DNA of 64,000 nucleotides from Pseudomonas sp. Bout1 (GTDB lineage Bacteria; Pseudomonadota; Gammaproteobacteria; Pseudomonadales; Pseudomonadaceae): NCBI RefSeq assembly GCF_034314165.1, contig NZ_JAVIWK010000001.1, positions 5,533,001 to 5,597,000 of the forward strand, read 5' to 3'. Shown piece by piece: positions 33,556 to 42,928 of this stretch (position 1 is its first letter; each line of letters starts with the position of its first letter). The notes under the pieces were generated by a model. It saw only the letters and a program-made list of their open reading frames with translations, ran no database searches and was not told where the DNA came from. The position numbers and the translations under genes were made by a program.

Positions 33556-35607
33556 TTGAAGCTGGAACTCAAAAACAGCTTGTCGGTGAAGTTGCTACGG
33601 GTGGTGCTGCTTTCGGCATTGGCAGTGGGCGTGGTACTGAGCGCGGCGCAGATCGTCTTTGATGGCTACAAGACGCGCCAGGCCGTGGCCGGCGATGCCC
33701 AGCGCATCCTCGACATGTTTCGCGACCCCTCCACCCAGGCCGTCTACAGCCTGGACCGGGAGATGGGCATGCAGGTCATCGAAGGCCTGTTCCAGGACGA
33801 TGCCGTGCGCATGGCCTCCATCGGCCATCCCAACGAAACCATGCTCGCGGAAAAAACCCGCGACCTGCAACAATCCCCGACCCGCTGGCTGACCGACCTG
33901 ATTCTGGGCCAGGAGCGCACCTTCACCACCCCGTTGGTGGGGCGCGGGCCTTATAGCGAGTACTACGGCGACCTGAGCATCACCCTCGACACCGCCACCT
34001 ACGGCAAAGGGTTTCTCGTCAGCTCGGTGATCATATTCATCTCCGGGGTACTGCGGGCGCTGGCCATGGGCCTGGTGTTGTACCTGGTCTATCACTGGCT
34101 GCTGACCAAGCCGCTGTCGCGCATCATCGAGCACCTGAGCTCGATCAACCCCGACCGCCCCAGTGAGCACAAGATCCCGCAACTCAAGGGCCACGAGAAA
34201 AACGAACTGGGGGTATGGATCAACACCGCCAACCAGTTGCTCGAATCCATCGAGCGCAATACCCACTTGCGCCATGAGGCGGAAAACAGCCTGTTGCGCA
34301 TGGCCCAGTACGACTTTCTCACCGGCCTGCCGAACCGCCAGAAGCTGCAGGAGCAATTGGACAAGATCCTGATCGACGCCGGCCGCCGGCAACGCCGGGT
34401 CGCGGTGTTGTGCGTGGGGCTGGATGACTTCAAGAGCGTCAACGAGCAGTTCACCTACCAGGCCGGCGACCAGTTGCTGCTGGCCCTGGCCGACCGCCTG
34501 CGCGCTCACAGTGGCCGCCTCGGCGCGCTCGCCCGCCTGGGTGGTGACCAGTTCGCCCTGGTGCAGGCCGATATCGAGCAACCCTACGAGGCCGCCGAGC
34601 TGGCGCAAAGCATCCTCGATGACCTGGAAGCCGAATTCGCCCTCGACCACGAACAGATCCGCCTGCGCGCCACCATCGGCATCACCTTGTTCCCGGAAGA
34701 CGGCGACAGCACCGAGAAGCTCCTGCAAAAAGCCGAACAGACCATGACCCTGGCCAAGAGCCGTTCGCGCAACCGCTACCAGTTCTATATCGCCAGCGTC
34801 GACAGCGAAATGCGCCGCCGCCGCGAGCTGGAAAAGGATTTGCGCGACGCCTTGAGCCGCGAGCAGTTCCACCTGGTGTACCAGCCGCAGATCAGCTATC
34901 TCGACCATCGCGTGGTGGGTGTGGAGGCATTGATTCGCTGGCAGCACCCGGAACATGGCCTGGTGCCGCCCGACCTTTTTATCCCGCTGGCTGAACAGAA
35001 CGGCACCATCATTGCCATCGGCGAATGGGTGCTGGACCAGGCCTGCCGGCAACTGCGCGAATGGCATGACCTGGGCTTCACCGAGCTGCGCATGGCGGTC
35101 AACCTGTCGACCGTGCAACTGCACCACGCCGAGCTGCCGCGGGTGGTCAACAACCTGCTGCAGATCTACCGCCTGCCGCCCCGCAGCCTGGAGCTGGAAG
35201 TCACCGAGACCGGCCTGATGGAAGACATCAGCACCGCGGCCCAGCACCTGTTGAGCCTGCGCCGTTCCGGGGCGCTGATTGCCATTGACGACTTCGGCAC
35301 CGGCTATTCGTCCTTGAGCTACCTGAAAAGCCTGCCGCTGGACAAGATCAAGATCGACAAGAGCTTCGTCCAGGACCTGCTGGACGACGACGACGATGCA
35401 ACCATCGTGCGGGCGATCATCCAGCTCGGCAAAAGCCTGGGCATGCAGGTGATCGCCGAAGGGGTGGAAACCGCCGAGCAGGAGGCCTACATCATCTCCG
35501 AAGGCTGCCACGAAGGTCAGGGCTACCACTACAGCAAACCCCTGCCGGCCCGGGAGTTGGTGGCTTATTTGAAACAGGCCCAGCGCAATAACGCGGCCAT
35601 TCTCTGA
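33556..35607 (+). CDS. bifA: Cyclic-di-GMP phosphodiesterase BifA (degenerate GGDEF + EAL)
   Basis: This 683-residue protein has two membrane segments (~12-32 and ~157-180), a HAMP-like linker, a GGDEF domain with the degenerate motif GGDQF (~328-332) and an intact EAL domain. EAL residues seen are VVGVEALIRWQH (~456), VNLSTVQL, LEVTETGLMED, DDFGTGYSS (~577) and IKIDKSF. BifA hydrolyses c-di-GMP and promotes the planktonic state. The TTG start 33556 (MKLELKNSLSVKLL) follows AAGGA by 7 nt and matches the known N-terminus. It sits next to sodB, as in P. aeruginosa PA4366-PA4367. Confidence 0.94.
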   Translation: MKLELKNSLSVKLLRVVLLSALAVGVVLSAAQIVFDGYKTRQAVAGDAQRILDMFRDPSTQAVYSLDREMGMQVIEGLFQDDAVRMASIGHPNETMLAEKTRDLQQSPTRWLTDLILGQERTFTTPLVGRGPYSEYYGDLSITLDTATYGKGFLVSSVIIFISGVLRALAMGLVLYLVYHWLLTKPLSRIIEHLSSINPDRPSEHKIPQLKGHEKNELGVWINTANQLLESIERNTHLRHEAENSLLRMAQYDFLTGLPNRQKLQEQLDKILIDAGRRQRRVAVLCVGLDDFKSVNEQFTYQAGDQLLLALADRLRAHSGRLGALARLGGDQFALVQADIEQPYEAAELAQSILDDLEAEFALDHEQIRLRATIGITLFPEDGDSTEKLLQKAEQTMTLAKSRSRNRYQFYIASVDSEMRRRRELEKDLRDALSREQFHLVYQPQISYLDHRVVGVEALIRWQHPEHGLVPPDLFIPLAEQNGTIIAIGEWVLDQACRQLREWHDLGFTELRMAVNLSTVQLHHAELPRVVNNLLQIYRLPPRSLELEVTETGLMEDISTAAQHLLSLRRSGALIAIDDFGTGYSSLSYLKSLPLDKIKIDKSFVQDLLDDDDDATIVRAIIQLGKSLGMQVIAEGVETAEQEAYIISEGCHEGQGYHYSKPLPARELVAYLKQAQRNNAAIL

Positions 35608-35690
35608 AGCCATGCCGGCCACCGGGAACGCGCACACCGGCGGCCAGCAAATCGATACTAAATATTTCCTACTTATAACCCTTTACACAA

Positions 35691-35709
35691 AATGCAAATC
35701 TTTCGCATT
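35691..35709. promoter_or_regulatory. Candidate Fur box upstream of the imelysin gene
   Basis: AATGCAAATCTTTCGCATT is a 19-bp near-palindrome (7 of 9 arm pairs) with the AATGC...GCATT ends common in Pseudomonas Fur sites. It lies 61-79 bp before the imelysin start. The gene's likely iron link supports the call, but no score was computed. Confidence 0.55.
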
Positions 35710-35769
35710 ATGTCGCAGTTTTGCGCACCCCCCGCGTGCCCCATCAACAACCGAAGCAGGATGTTCGCC

Positions 35770-37107
35770 ATGATTCGTATGCCCCTGGCCACCGCCAGCC
35801 TTCTCGCCATTGCCATTTCGCTTGCCGGTTGCGGTGAAGGCAAAGACAAGGCCGCCGCGCCTCAAGCGCCGGCCGCCGCCAGCACTACCGCCCCCGCGGC
35901 TGCCCCGGCAGGCCAGGTTGACGAGGCCGCCGCCAAGGCCGTGGTCGCGCATTACGCAGACATGGTGTTCGCGGTGTACAGCGACGCCGAGTCCACCGCA
36001 AAAACCCTGCAAACCGCCATCGACACCTTCCTCGCCAACCCGAACGACGACACCCTGAAAGCGGCCCGTACCGCCTGGATCGCGTCCCGTGTGCCGTATT
36101 TGCAGAGTGAAGTGTTTCGCTTTGGCAACACCATCATTGACGACTGGGAAGGCCAGGTGAACGCCTGGCCACTGGACGAAGGCCTGATCGACTACGTCGA
36201 CAAGACCTACGAACACGCCCTGGGCAACCCTGGCGCAACCGCCAACATCATCGCCAACAACGAGATCCAGGTCGGCGAAGACAAGGTCGATGTGAAAGAC
36301 ATCACCCCGGAAAAACTCGCCAGCCTGAATGAGTTGGGCGGTTCCGAAGCCAACGTTGCCACCGGCTACCACGCGATTGAATTCCTGCTCTGGGGCCAGG
36401 ACCTCAACGGCACAGGCCCAGGCGCCGGCAACCGCCCTGCCTCGGACTACATGACCGGTGATGGCGCCACTGGCGGCCACAACGAGCGTCGCCGCACCTA
36501 CCTGCGCGCCGTGACTCAACTGTTGGTCAGCGACCTGGAAGAGATGGTCGGCAACTGGAAGCCGAAGGTTGAAGACAACTACCGCGCCACGCTGGAAGCC
36601 GAAGCGCCTACCGATGGCCTGCGCAAAATGCTGTTCGGCATGGGTAGCCTGTCCCTGGGCGAACTGGCCGGTGAACGCATGAAGGTTTCCCTGGAAGCCA
36701 ACTCGCCGGAAGACGAACAGGATTGCTTCAGCGACAACACCCACAACTCGCACTTCTACGACGCCAAGGGTATTCGCAACGTTTACCTGGGCGAGTACAC
36801 CCGCACCGACGGTACCAAGATGACCGGCGCCAGCCTGTCGTCCCTGGTGGCCAAGGCGGATCCGACTGCCGATGCAACGCTCAAGGCCGACCTGGCGTCG
36901 ACCGAAGCGAAGATCCAGGTGATGGTGGACCACGCCAACAACGGTGAGCATTACGACCAGTTGATCGCTGCCGGTAACGATAAAGGCAACCAGATTGTGC
37001 GCGATGCAATCGCCGCATTGGTGAAGCAGACCGGTTCGATCGAACAGGCGGCCGGCAAGCTGGGCATCAGTGACTTGAACCCGGACAACGCTGATCACGA
37101 GTTCTGA
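35770..37107 (+). CDS. icmP: Imelysin-family lipoprotein (IcmP-like, iron-linked)
   Basis: This 445-residue protein has a lipoprotein signal with lipobox LAGC (~18-21) and an imelysin (Peptidase_M75) fold. The family GxHxxE motif is GYHAIEFLLWGQD, followed by a HNERRRTYLRAV helix. Imelysins are helical periplasmic or surface proteins linked to iron or heme acquisition; the peptidase claim for IcmP is old and unsettled. I start at ATG 35770 (MIRMPLATA), with AGG upstream, not at earlier in-frame ATGs. A Fur-like box lies upstream. Confidence 0.83.
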   Translation: MIRMPLATASLLAIAISLAGCGEGKDKAAAPQAPAAASTTAPAAAPAGQVDEAAAKAVVAHYADMVFAVYSDAESTAKTLQTAIDTFLANPNDDTLKAARTAWIASRVPYLQSEVFRFGNTIIDDWEGQVNAWPLDEGLIDYVDKTYEHALGNPGATANIIANNEIQVGEDKVDVKDITPEKLASLNELGGSEANVATGYHAIEFLLWGQDLNGTGPGAGNRPASDYMTGDGATGGHNERRRTYLRAVTQLLVSDLEEMVGNWKPKVEDNYRATLEAEAPTDGLRKMLFGMGSLSLGELAGERMKVSLEANSPEDEQDCFSDNTHNSHFYDAKGIRNVYLGEYTRTDGTKMTGASLSSLVAKADPTADATLKADLASTEAKIQVMVDHANNGEHYDQLIAAGNDKGNQIVRDAIAALVKQTGSIEQAAGKLGISDLNPDNADHEF

Positions 37108-37163
37108 TCAAGCAGGTGCCGGGCGCTGTCAGGCGTCCGGCACCACGGTCAACATGCCAGGCC

Positions 37164-40100
37164 TCACTGTTTGAGGATGAACACCGTCGGATAGCCGCTC
37201 CTGAGAATAACCCCACCGTGCAGCATCGAAAAATCTCCACGTGCCTGGCTCTGGCTGACGACTGCCTGGGTCGGCCCATCCAGAACGCTCAGGTCAAGGC
37301 CGGGACCCAGTGGGTGCAGCATTTTGGGTGATCGTCCCAGGATGGGGTGCGGGCTGAGGCAATAGACGGCGCTGCCCGACGACCATTTGAATAACAATTC
37401 AGGGCCGGGGCCTCCATTTCCGATCAGTCGATAGCCAAGTCCGGTCACCACTTTATGCAGCGCCCCCCTAAGAGCAACAGCGTCCATCGACGCCGTAACC
37501 GCCAGCCCCAAGCGGATGATTTCATGGATCCCAAAGTTCATTTGCAAAAATGCCGGGCTGACAACATTCAGCCTGACTCTACCTGCCGTGTTTTTTGGCG
37601 ACGCAGAAAGGAACTGCAACGGGTCCAGTCCTCGACTCAAGACCAAACGCCAAGTGTTCAATTGACCGAGGAATGTGGTCAGCCCACCTGACGTCACTAC
37701 CCCGCCAGGGTTGAAGTGATCAAACATCGCATTGGCCAGCTTTCGCCTCGATACATGCGACATCGTCGGGAACGCCCCGACAAGGAACCGACTGGTGTCC
37801 CCCCACAGCATCGGGCCTTCATCTACCTGCCACTTGCCGGTTGCCGGATCGTGGATTGCGATGCGTGGCTGGCGCTTGAAGTCAAACGCCAGTTGATCGT
37901 TAAAGTTTGCAGCGTTGAGTGGCGGCCGACTTGGGTCATACAGATGCGCCAGGGCATCAGGGCAGTTTTCACCCTTGGGCAGCACCGGATAATAGTGCTG
38001 CCCAATCGCAATCACATCTCCCCTCAGGCCTGCCGATGGATCGCTTACGGTAAAGGTGTAGGCGCGTGAAGGATTGGGCGCAATCTGCGAAGCCGGTATC
38101 GTCTTGCCCCATTCAGCCCATACCGGCTGGGGGCCTGGTCGCAGTGCCAGCCTGACGGGGGGCAGGACCGGAATGCGACTGGGACCGGCAACCGCTGCCG
38201 TTGGGTCGATAGGTTCATATCCACTCATGCGTAGCCGTATATGGTCCAGGGGCTGGTTCAGGTATTGGTGAAACCGTCCAGGAATATCGCTCCATACGCT
38301 CATCTCGCGTGCCAGTTCCAACTCAAGCTCCAGAACCCGGCCTGGCGGAAAGCTGAAGGCGTCGAGGATTTTTCGCGCGCCGGTTCGGGTGAGATTGGGA
38401 AAGGCGTTCATCAGCGTTTGTTCAACGGGGTAACCACCTTTCAAACCGATCCCCGGGGAAGCCACTTCCCAGTGCCCCGACGCATCGCGCCGCAGGGGCG
38501 CATGATGATAGGCAAAGGGCTTGCGCGCGTCCCTTACCCTCCAGACCTCGACATCAGGGTCATACTTGATCGAATACCAATGCTCTTTGTCCCTCAGAAA
38601 ATGTCGCGCGAAACCGCCTTCTCCCGCTGACTGGCTGAAAATCCCGTGGAGTTCCCAACCAGGCAAAGGCGTCAACCCCGACGGTTTCTTGCTCAAGGCC
38701 ATGTTACTGCTCAAGCCGGTTTTTTTGCCCACGGCACCTGCCGATATCGAGGCGCTCCCGACAAAGCCGTCCACTGCTGCCCCGACCAGCTCGGCAAAGG
38801 CCCTTACAAAACTATGGGCGGCCAGCTCACGATCGCCTGCCTCTGCTGCCTGGATGGCCCGCACGAGGGAAAAAAGACTCCTGGCCATACCGATCACCAT
38901 CGTGATCTTGACCGGCAAGACCAACGTGATGATATCCAGGCTTGCCTCAATCAAAGTGAACGTCGTATCAATATTGGTCTCATGGGTGCTAGTGGTGCGT
39001 TGCGCGGCCATATTGATCGCTGCACTGGCCTCAAGCTCATAAGCCTCCATCAATACGTTCTCGGAGATGCGCGGCAGATGCACCATTTCGCCGCGCACCC
39101 GGCCCTTCAACATCCTGCGGATCAATGCTTGATCCTCAAGGCTCACACGGCTGACGAGATACTCATGCCACGAGCTGTGGTCAATCAGCTCGCGCGCCAG
39201 TTGCGCGCTGTCGGCGAACTCGTAGAACACTCGGCCAGAAGGTGCCTGGGGCATATAAGCAACCAAGGACCCGACAGATTCCGATGCGGTACTGAACACA
39301 AGCACCCCGCGCACACGCACCCCACGTAGCTGCAGGCCGCGGACCAGAATCCTGTGCCCCTCGACTTCAGCCCTCTCGCTGGTGTCCTGCGGGTGGTTCA
39401 AAACACTATTGACCCATTGAAACCCGCGGTCCAAACGGTCGGGCAAAAAGTCGCCGGCGATCTTGGCTTCCAACGCGTCTACACGCATCTGCAGAGCGGT
39501 GATCCTGGCGTAGCTGGTTTTTTGCACCAGCGCCTCAGGAGAGGTCAATAAACGATGTTTCAGGAAGTCTGGATAACGCCCGCCGATATTGACGCTTCGT
39601 ACCAGGTACTTGACCTGCGCGGTGGTCAGGGCCGAATACGCCTGGTCTTGCACATCAGTGAGGCGCGAAAAGTTGACGAAATTAAGATCGATACCTCCAA
39701 CGTTTTCCAGTGCCAGTTGGGTCAATGTCCGCTTGCGCATATGGTAGCGCCGCCCTTCAGGCACCAGGGGCGGCGCACCCGGCACGTAGCTGCCGACCGG
39801 CTTGCGCGTCTCCCTGGTGTGAACAAGGATGTGGTCCGGGTCCACGTCCAGGCCGTACTCAGACTCCAGTGCCGTACGCAGTTGTTCGTTGCTGTAGGCC
39901 AGCAATGTCGCGGTATCACCGAACTGCAGGAGAGAAGGTAAAGTCGCCCATTCGGGGAGTTCACCGAGTGCCGCCCGGTAACGCTCGACCGCACGCCCCC
40001 AGGCCTCCCGGTCGGCCTGGGAGGCAGGCTTCAAGAAGTCACTCAACGTTCTCGCCAGCCGCTTGAGCTCACGCGCCAGCAATACGCTGTCGAGCCCGAA

Positions 40101-41297
40101 GGCATGTCTCAGGTCGGTTGCCCGATCAAGGCTGGCGGGCAGGTCCCCCATGCGGCTCGACACGCCCCGATTGCGGTACAGCTCGACCTGCGTACTGAAA
40201 TCCCTGTGCAAGCGCGTACATTGCGCCTCGACACTTTCGGCAAATGCCGACGCATTCAATTCGCCGTAGCGAAACCCGCCCTGTGTTTTAGCCGCCAGAT
40301 GCCTACCCATTGCCCTCGTTTGATCGTTTTGCGCAACCAGCATAAGCAGCCCTGAAAATTCGGAAGAAACCTTCAAGCGTCGGTGCAGTTCTTGATCCAG
40401 AAGCGCCAGGGAGTCAAAACACTCCAGCCCTTGAGTCGGGGTAAACAACACCACGGTTCCTACATCCGCATCGCTTTCCAAGGGGCGCACCGATGGCTCA
40501 GGCACTTGCGCGTCTTCCCATACCACGGCGTGGTCCGGGTCTTTGGCGGTCATCACAAGCGCGCCATGCAACGCCAGATGGGGCGCAGCCCCTTCACCGG
40601 CAAGCGCCACGCTATAGACGCAAGGACAATAGCCGAGCAGGTTTTTCCGCCTGGCCGGGGCGTCGCGATAGCGCAAAACCTTAGTCAACAGTGCATAGGC
40701 GCCATCACTCATCAGGCCATCGGCCTTGAGCAACTCGGCTTCAAGACGCAGATGCAAGGCCCGTTGGTCAATCAGCCATTGCTTGCGCGAGCGGGTGTCC
40801 GTGAGGCTGACCGAGGTGTCCCAGAAGGCTTGCAGGTAAGACGCGTAGCGACTGACTAGCCCAGTGGCCAACTGATCGAGAAAACGGTCAAATTGCGCGG
40901 CAGTGATCGCACTTACCGCCTGCGTTTCATCCCCAGCCGTGGTCGAGCGCTCGAAATGCGCTTGGCGGGTGGCGTAGTCGGCGGGCTGCTGCTCGACTAT
41001 CCGGCGAACCACCGCCTCCAGGATATGGGGCTCCAGCGGCGCCGTTGAGGGGTGATCCGAGGGGGTAGATGAACGGATAAAAATCTTGTCCGGATCGCCG
41101 TCCTGCGCCAGCTCGGGAAATGCCTGGCGCAACTCCCTTTGCACAAATCCGTGGAAGGTGGGCTGGCGTTCAAAGTGTTCAGCTATCTCCCGGTTCAGTG
41201 CGCCGAACCGCTCTCGCTGCATGACTTGATGCGGGCTGTCACTGGAAAACAACAGGCGCCTGAACGAAGGCGGCAAGGGTGTATGAGCTGATTGCAT
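37164..41297 (-). CDS. Very large DUF6543 (dermonecrotic-toxin-type) protein
   Basis: This 1377-residue protein has the N-terminal look of the DUF6543/dermonecrotic-toxin-domain family of Pseudomonas (LPPSFRRLLFSSDSPHQVMQRERFGALNREI). A hydrophobic segment (IITLVLPVKITMVIGMA, ~785-805) and Ala-rich helix follow, then Arg/Pro-rich modules with YxFTVSD and WYSIKYDPD. No signal peptide is visible. GAGG 7 nt before the ATG sets the start. It is the only large gene of unclear function here and has no adjacent immunity or secretion gene. Toxin function is inference from the family name. Confidence 0.75.
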   Translation of the reverse strand: MQSAHTPLPPSFRRLLFSSDSPHQVMQRERFGALNREIAEHFERQPTFHGFVQRELRQAFPELAQDGDPDKIFIRSSTPSDHPSTAPLEPHILEAVVRRIVEQQPADYATRQAHFERSTTAGDETQAVSAITAAQFDRFLDQLATGLVSRYASYLQAFWDTSVSLTDTRSRKQWLIDQRALHLRLEAELLKADGLMSDGAYALLTKVLRYRDAPARRKNLLGYCPCVYSVALAGEGAAPHLALHGALVMTAKDPDHAVVWEDAQVPEPSVRPLESDADVGTVVLFTPTQGLECFDSLALLDQELHRRLKVSSEFSGLLMLVAQNDQTRAMGRHLAAKTQGGFRYGELNASAFAESVEAQCTRLHRDFSTQVELYRNRGVSSRMGDLPASLDRATDLRHAFGLDSVLLARELKRLARTLSDFLKPASQADREAWGRAVERYRAALGELPEWATLPSLLQFGDTATLLAYSNEQLRTALESEYGLDVDPDHILVHTRETRKPVGSYVPGAPPLVPEGRRYHMRKRTLTQLALENVGGIDLNFVNFSRLTDVQDQAYSALTTAQVKYLVRSVNIGGRYPDFLKHRLLTSPEALVQKTSYARITALQMRVDALEAKIAGDFLPDRLDRGFQWVNSVLNHPQDTSERAEVEGHRILVRGLQLRGVRVRGVLVFSTASESVGSLVAYMPQAPSGRVFYEFADSAQLARELIDHSSWHEYLVSRVSLEDQALIRRMLKGRVRGEMVHLPRISENVLMEAYELEASAAINMAAQRTTSTHETNIDTTFTLIEASLDIITLVLPVKITMVIGMARSLFSLVRAIQAAEAGDRELAAHSFVRAFAELVGAAVDGFVGSASISAGAVGKKTGLSSNMALSKKPSGLTPLPGWELHGIFSQSAGEGGFARHFLRDKEHWYSIKYDPDVEVWRVRDARKPFAYHHAPLRRDASGHWEVASPGIGLKGGYPVEQTLMNAFPNLTRTGARKILDAFSFPPGRVLELELELAREMSVWSDIPGRFHQYLNQPLDHIRLRMSGYEPIDPTAAVAGPSRIPVLPPVRLALRPGPQPVWAEWGKTIPASQIAPNPSRAYTFTVSDPSAGLRGDVIAIGQHYYPVLPKGENCPDALAHLYDPSRPPLNAANFNDQLAFDFKRQPRIAIHDPATGKWQVDEGPMLWGDTSRFLVGAFPTMSHVSRRKLANAMFDHFNPGGVVTSGGLTTFLGQLNTWRLVLSRGLDPLQFLSASPKNTAGRVRLNVVSPAFLQMNFGIHEIIRLGLAVTASMDAVALRGALHKVVTGLGYRLIGNGGPGPELLFKWSSGSAVYCLSPHPILGRSPKMLHPLGPGLDLSVLDGPTQAVVSQSQARGDFSMLHGGVILRSGYPTVFILKQ

Positions 41298-41473
41298 GAA
41301 AGAACCTCAAGGATGAGTCGTTGACACTCATGCTGCTTTGAGGCGTCCTCGCAGGTGCATTACATAGTTGCCCACGTTCCGTCAGGTCGGTCCTGCAGCG
41401 TGCAGTCCCCCGGTTTACTTGCCCTGCACCGCAGGTAGAATGGCGCCTTTCCCTGTCACCCCGAGCGGACCTC

Positions 41474-42928
41474 ATGGCGTTGCCGACCTTACGGATTATC
41501 GGTTTCATTATCGGCATCTTCCTGATCACCCTGGCGATCGCCATGGTCATCCCCATGGCGACCCTGGTGTTTTTCGAACGCACCAGCGACCTGCCATCGT
41601 TCCTCTGGGCCAGCCTGATCACCTTCATCGCCGGCCTGGCGCTGGTCATCCCCGGCCGCCCGGAACACGTGCATTTGCGCCCACGGGACATGTACCTGCT
41701 GACCGTCTCCAGCTGGCTGGTGGTGTGTATCTTCGCCGCCCTGCCGTTCCTGCTGACCCAGCACATCAGCTACACCGACTCCTTTTTCGAAAGCATGTCC
41801 GGCATCACCGCCACCGGCTCCACCGTACTCAGCGGCCTGGACACCATGTCCCCGGGCATCCTCATCTGGCGCTCGTTGCTGCACTGGCTCGGCGGCATCG
41901 GTTTTATCGGCATGGCGGTGGCGATCCTGCCGCTGCTGCGCATCGGCGGCATGCGCCTGTTCCAGACCGAATCTTCGGACCGCTCGGAAAAGGTCATGCC
42001 CCGCTCGCACATGGTGGCGCGCCTGATCGTGGCGGCGTACGTGGGCATCACCATCCTCGGCAGCCTGGCGTTCTGGTGGGCCGGCATGGGTTTGTTCGAT
42101 GCGATTAACCATGCGATGTCGGCGATTTCCACCGGCGGGTTCTCCACCTCCGACGAATCCCTGGCCCACTGGAAACAACCGGCGGTGCACTGGGTAGCGG
42201 TGGTGGTGATGATCATGGGCAGCCTGCCGTTCACCCTGTATGTGGCCACGATGCGTGGCAACCGTCGGGCGCTGATCAAGGACCAGCAGGTGCAAGGCAT
42301 GCTGGGGTTGCTGGTGGTGACCTGGCTGGTGCTGGGCACCTGGTATTGGTGGACCACCAACCTGCCCTGGCTGGACGCACTGCGCCACGTCGCCGTGAAT
42401 GTCACTTCGGTGGTGACCACTACCGGCTTTGCGTTGGGGGACTACAGCATCTGGGGCAATTTCTCGTTGATGCTGTTCTTCTACCTGGGCTTTGTGGGTG
42501 GTTGCTCCGGCTCCACCGCCGGCGGGATCAAGATCTTTCGCTTCCAGGTGGCCTACATCCTGCTCAAGGCCAACTTGAACCAGTTGATTCACCCGCGGGC
42601 GGTGATCAAGCAGAAGTACAACGGCCATCGCCTCGATGAAGAAATCGTGCGTTCGATCCTGACCTTCTCGTTTTTCTTCGCCATTACCATCTGCGCCATT
42701 GCCCTGGCCTTGTCGTTGCTGGGCCTGGACTGGATGACCGCACTGACCGGCGCGGCCAGCACCGTGTCTGGCGTAGGCCCGGGCCTGGGGGAAACCATCG
42801 GCCCGGCCGGCAACTTCTCCACCCTGCCGGACGCCGCCAAGTGGATCCTGTCGTTCGGCATGCTGTTGGGCCGGCTGGAGATCATCACGGTATTTGTGCT
42901 GTGCATTCCGGCATTTTGGCGTCACTGA
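41474..42928 (+). CDS. trkH: Trk-type potassium transporter TrkH
   Basis: This 484-residue membrane protein has about ten transmembrane segments and the four filter-like repeats of KtrB/TrkH: SGITATGSTVL (~108), STGGFSTSD (~217), TTTGFALGDYS (~317) and SGVGPGLGETIG (~435), each with the key Gly. GGCSGSTAGGIKIFRFQ (~345) is a family signature. It imports K+ with TrkA. The last 44 bp overlap the convergent AraC-type gene. Confidence 0.92.
   Translation: MALPTLRIIGFIIGIFLITLAIAMVIPMATLVFFERTSDLPSFLWASLITFIAGLALVIPGRPEHVHLRPRDMYLLTVSSWLVVCIFAALPFLLTQHISYTDSFFESMSGITATGSTVLSGLDTMSPGILIWRSLLHWLGGIGFIGMAVAILPLLRIGGMRLFQTESSDRSEKVMPRSHMVARLIVAAYVGITILGSLAFWWAGMGLFDAINHAMSAISTGGFSTSDESLAHWKQPAVHWVAVVVMIMGSLPFTLYVATMRGNRRALIKDQQVQGMLGLLVVTWLVLGTWYWWTTNLPWLDALRHVAVNVTSVVTTTGFALGDYSIWGNFSLMLFFYLGFVGGCSGSTAGGIKIFRFQVAYILLKANLNQLIHPRAVIKQKYNGHRLDEEIVRSILTFSFFFAITICAIALALSLLGLDWMTALTGAASTVSGVGPGLGETIGPAGNFSTLPDAAKWILSFGMLLGRLEIITVFVLCIPAFWRH

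Noticed and set aside
33595..35637. A 680-residue frame on the minus strand opposite bifA
   Set aside because: It mirrors bifA codon by codon. The bifA strand carries GGDQF and EAL motifs and a ribosome site.
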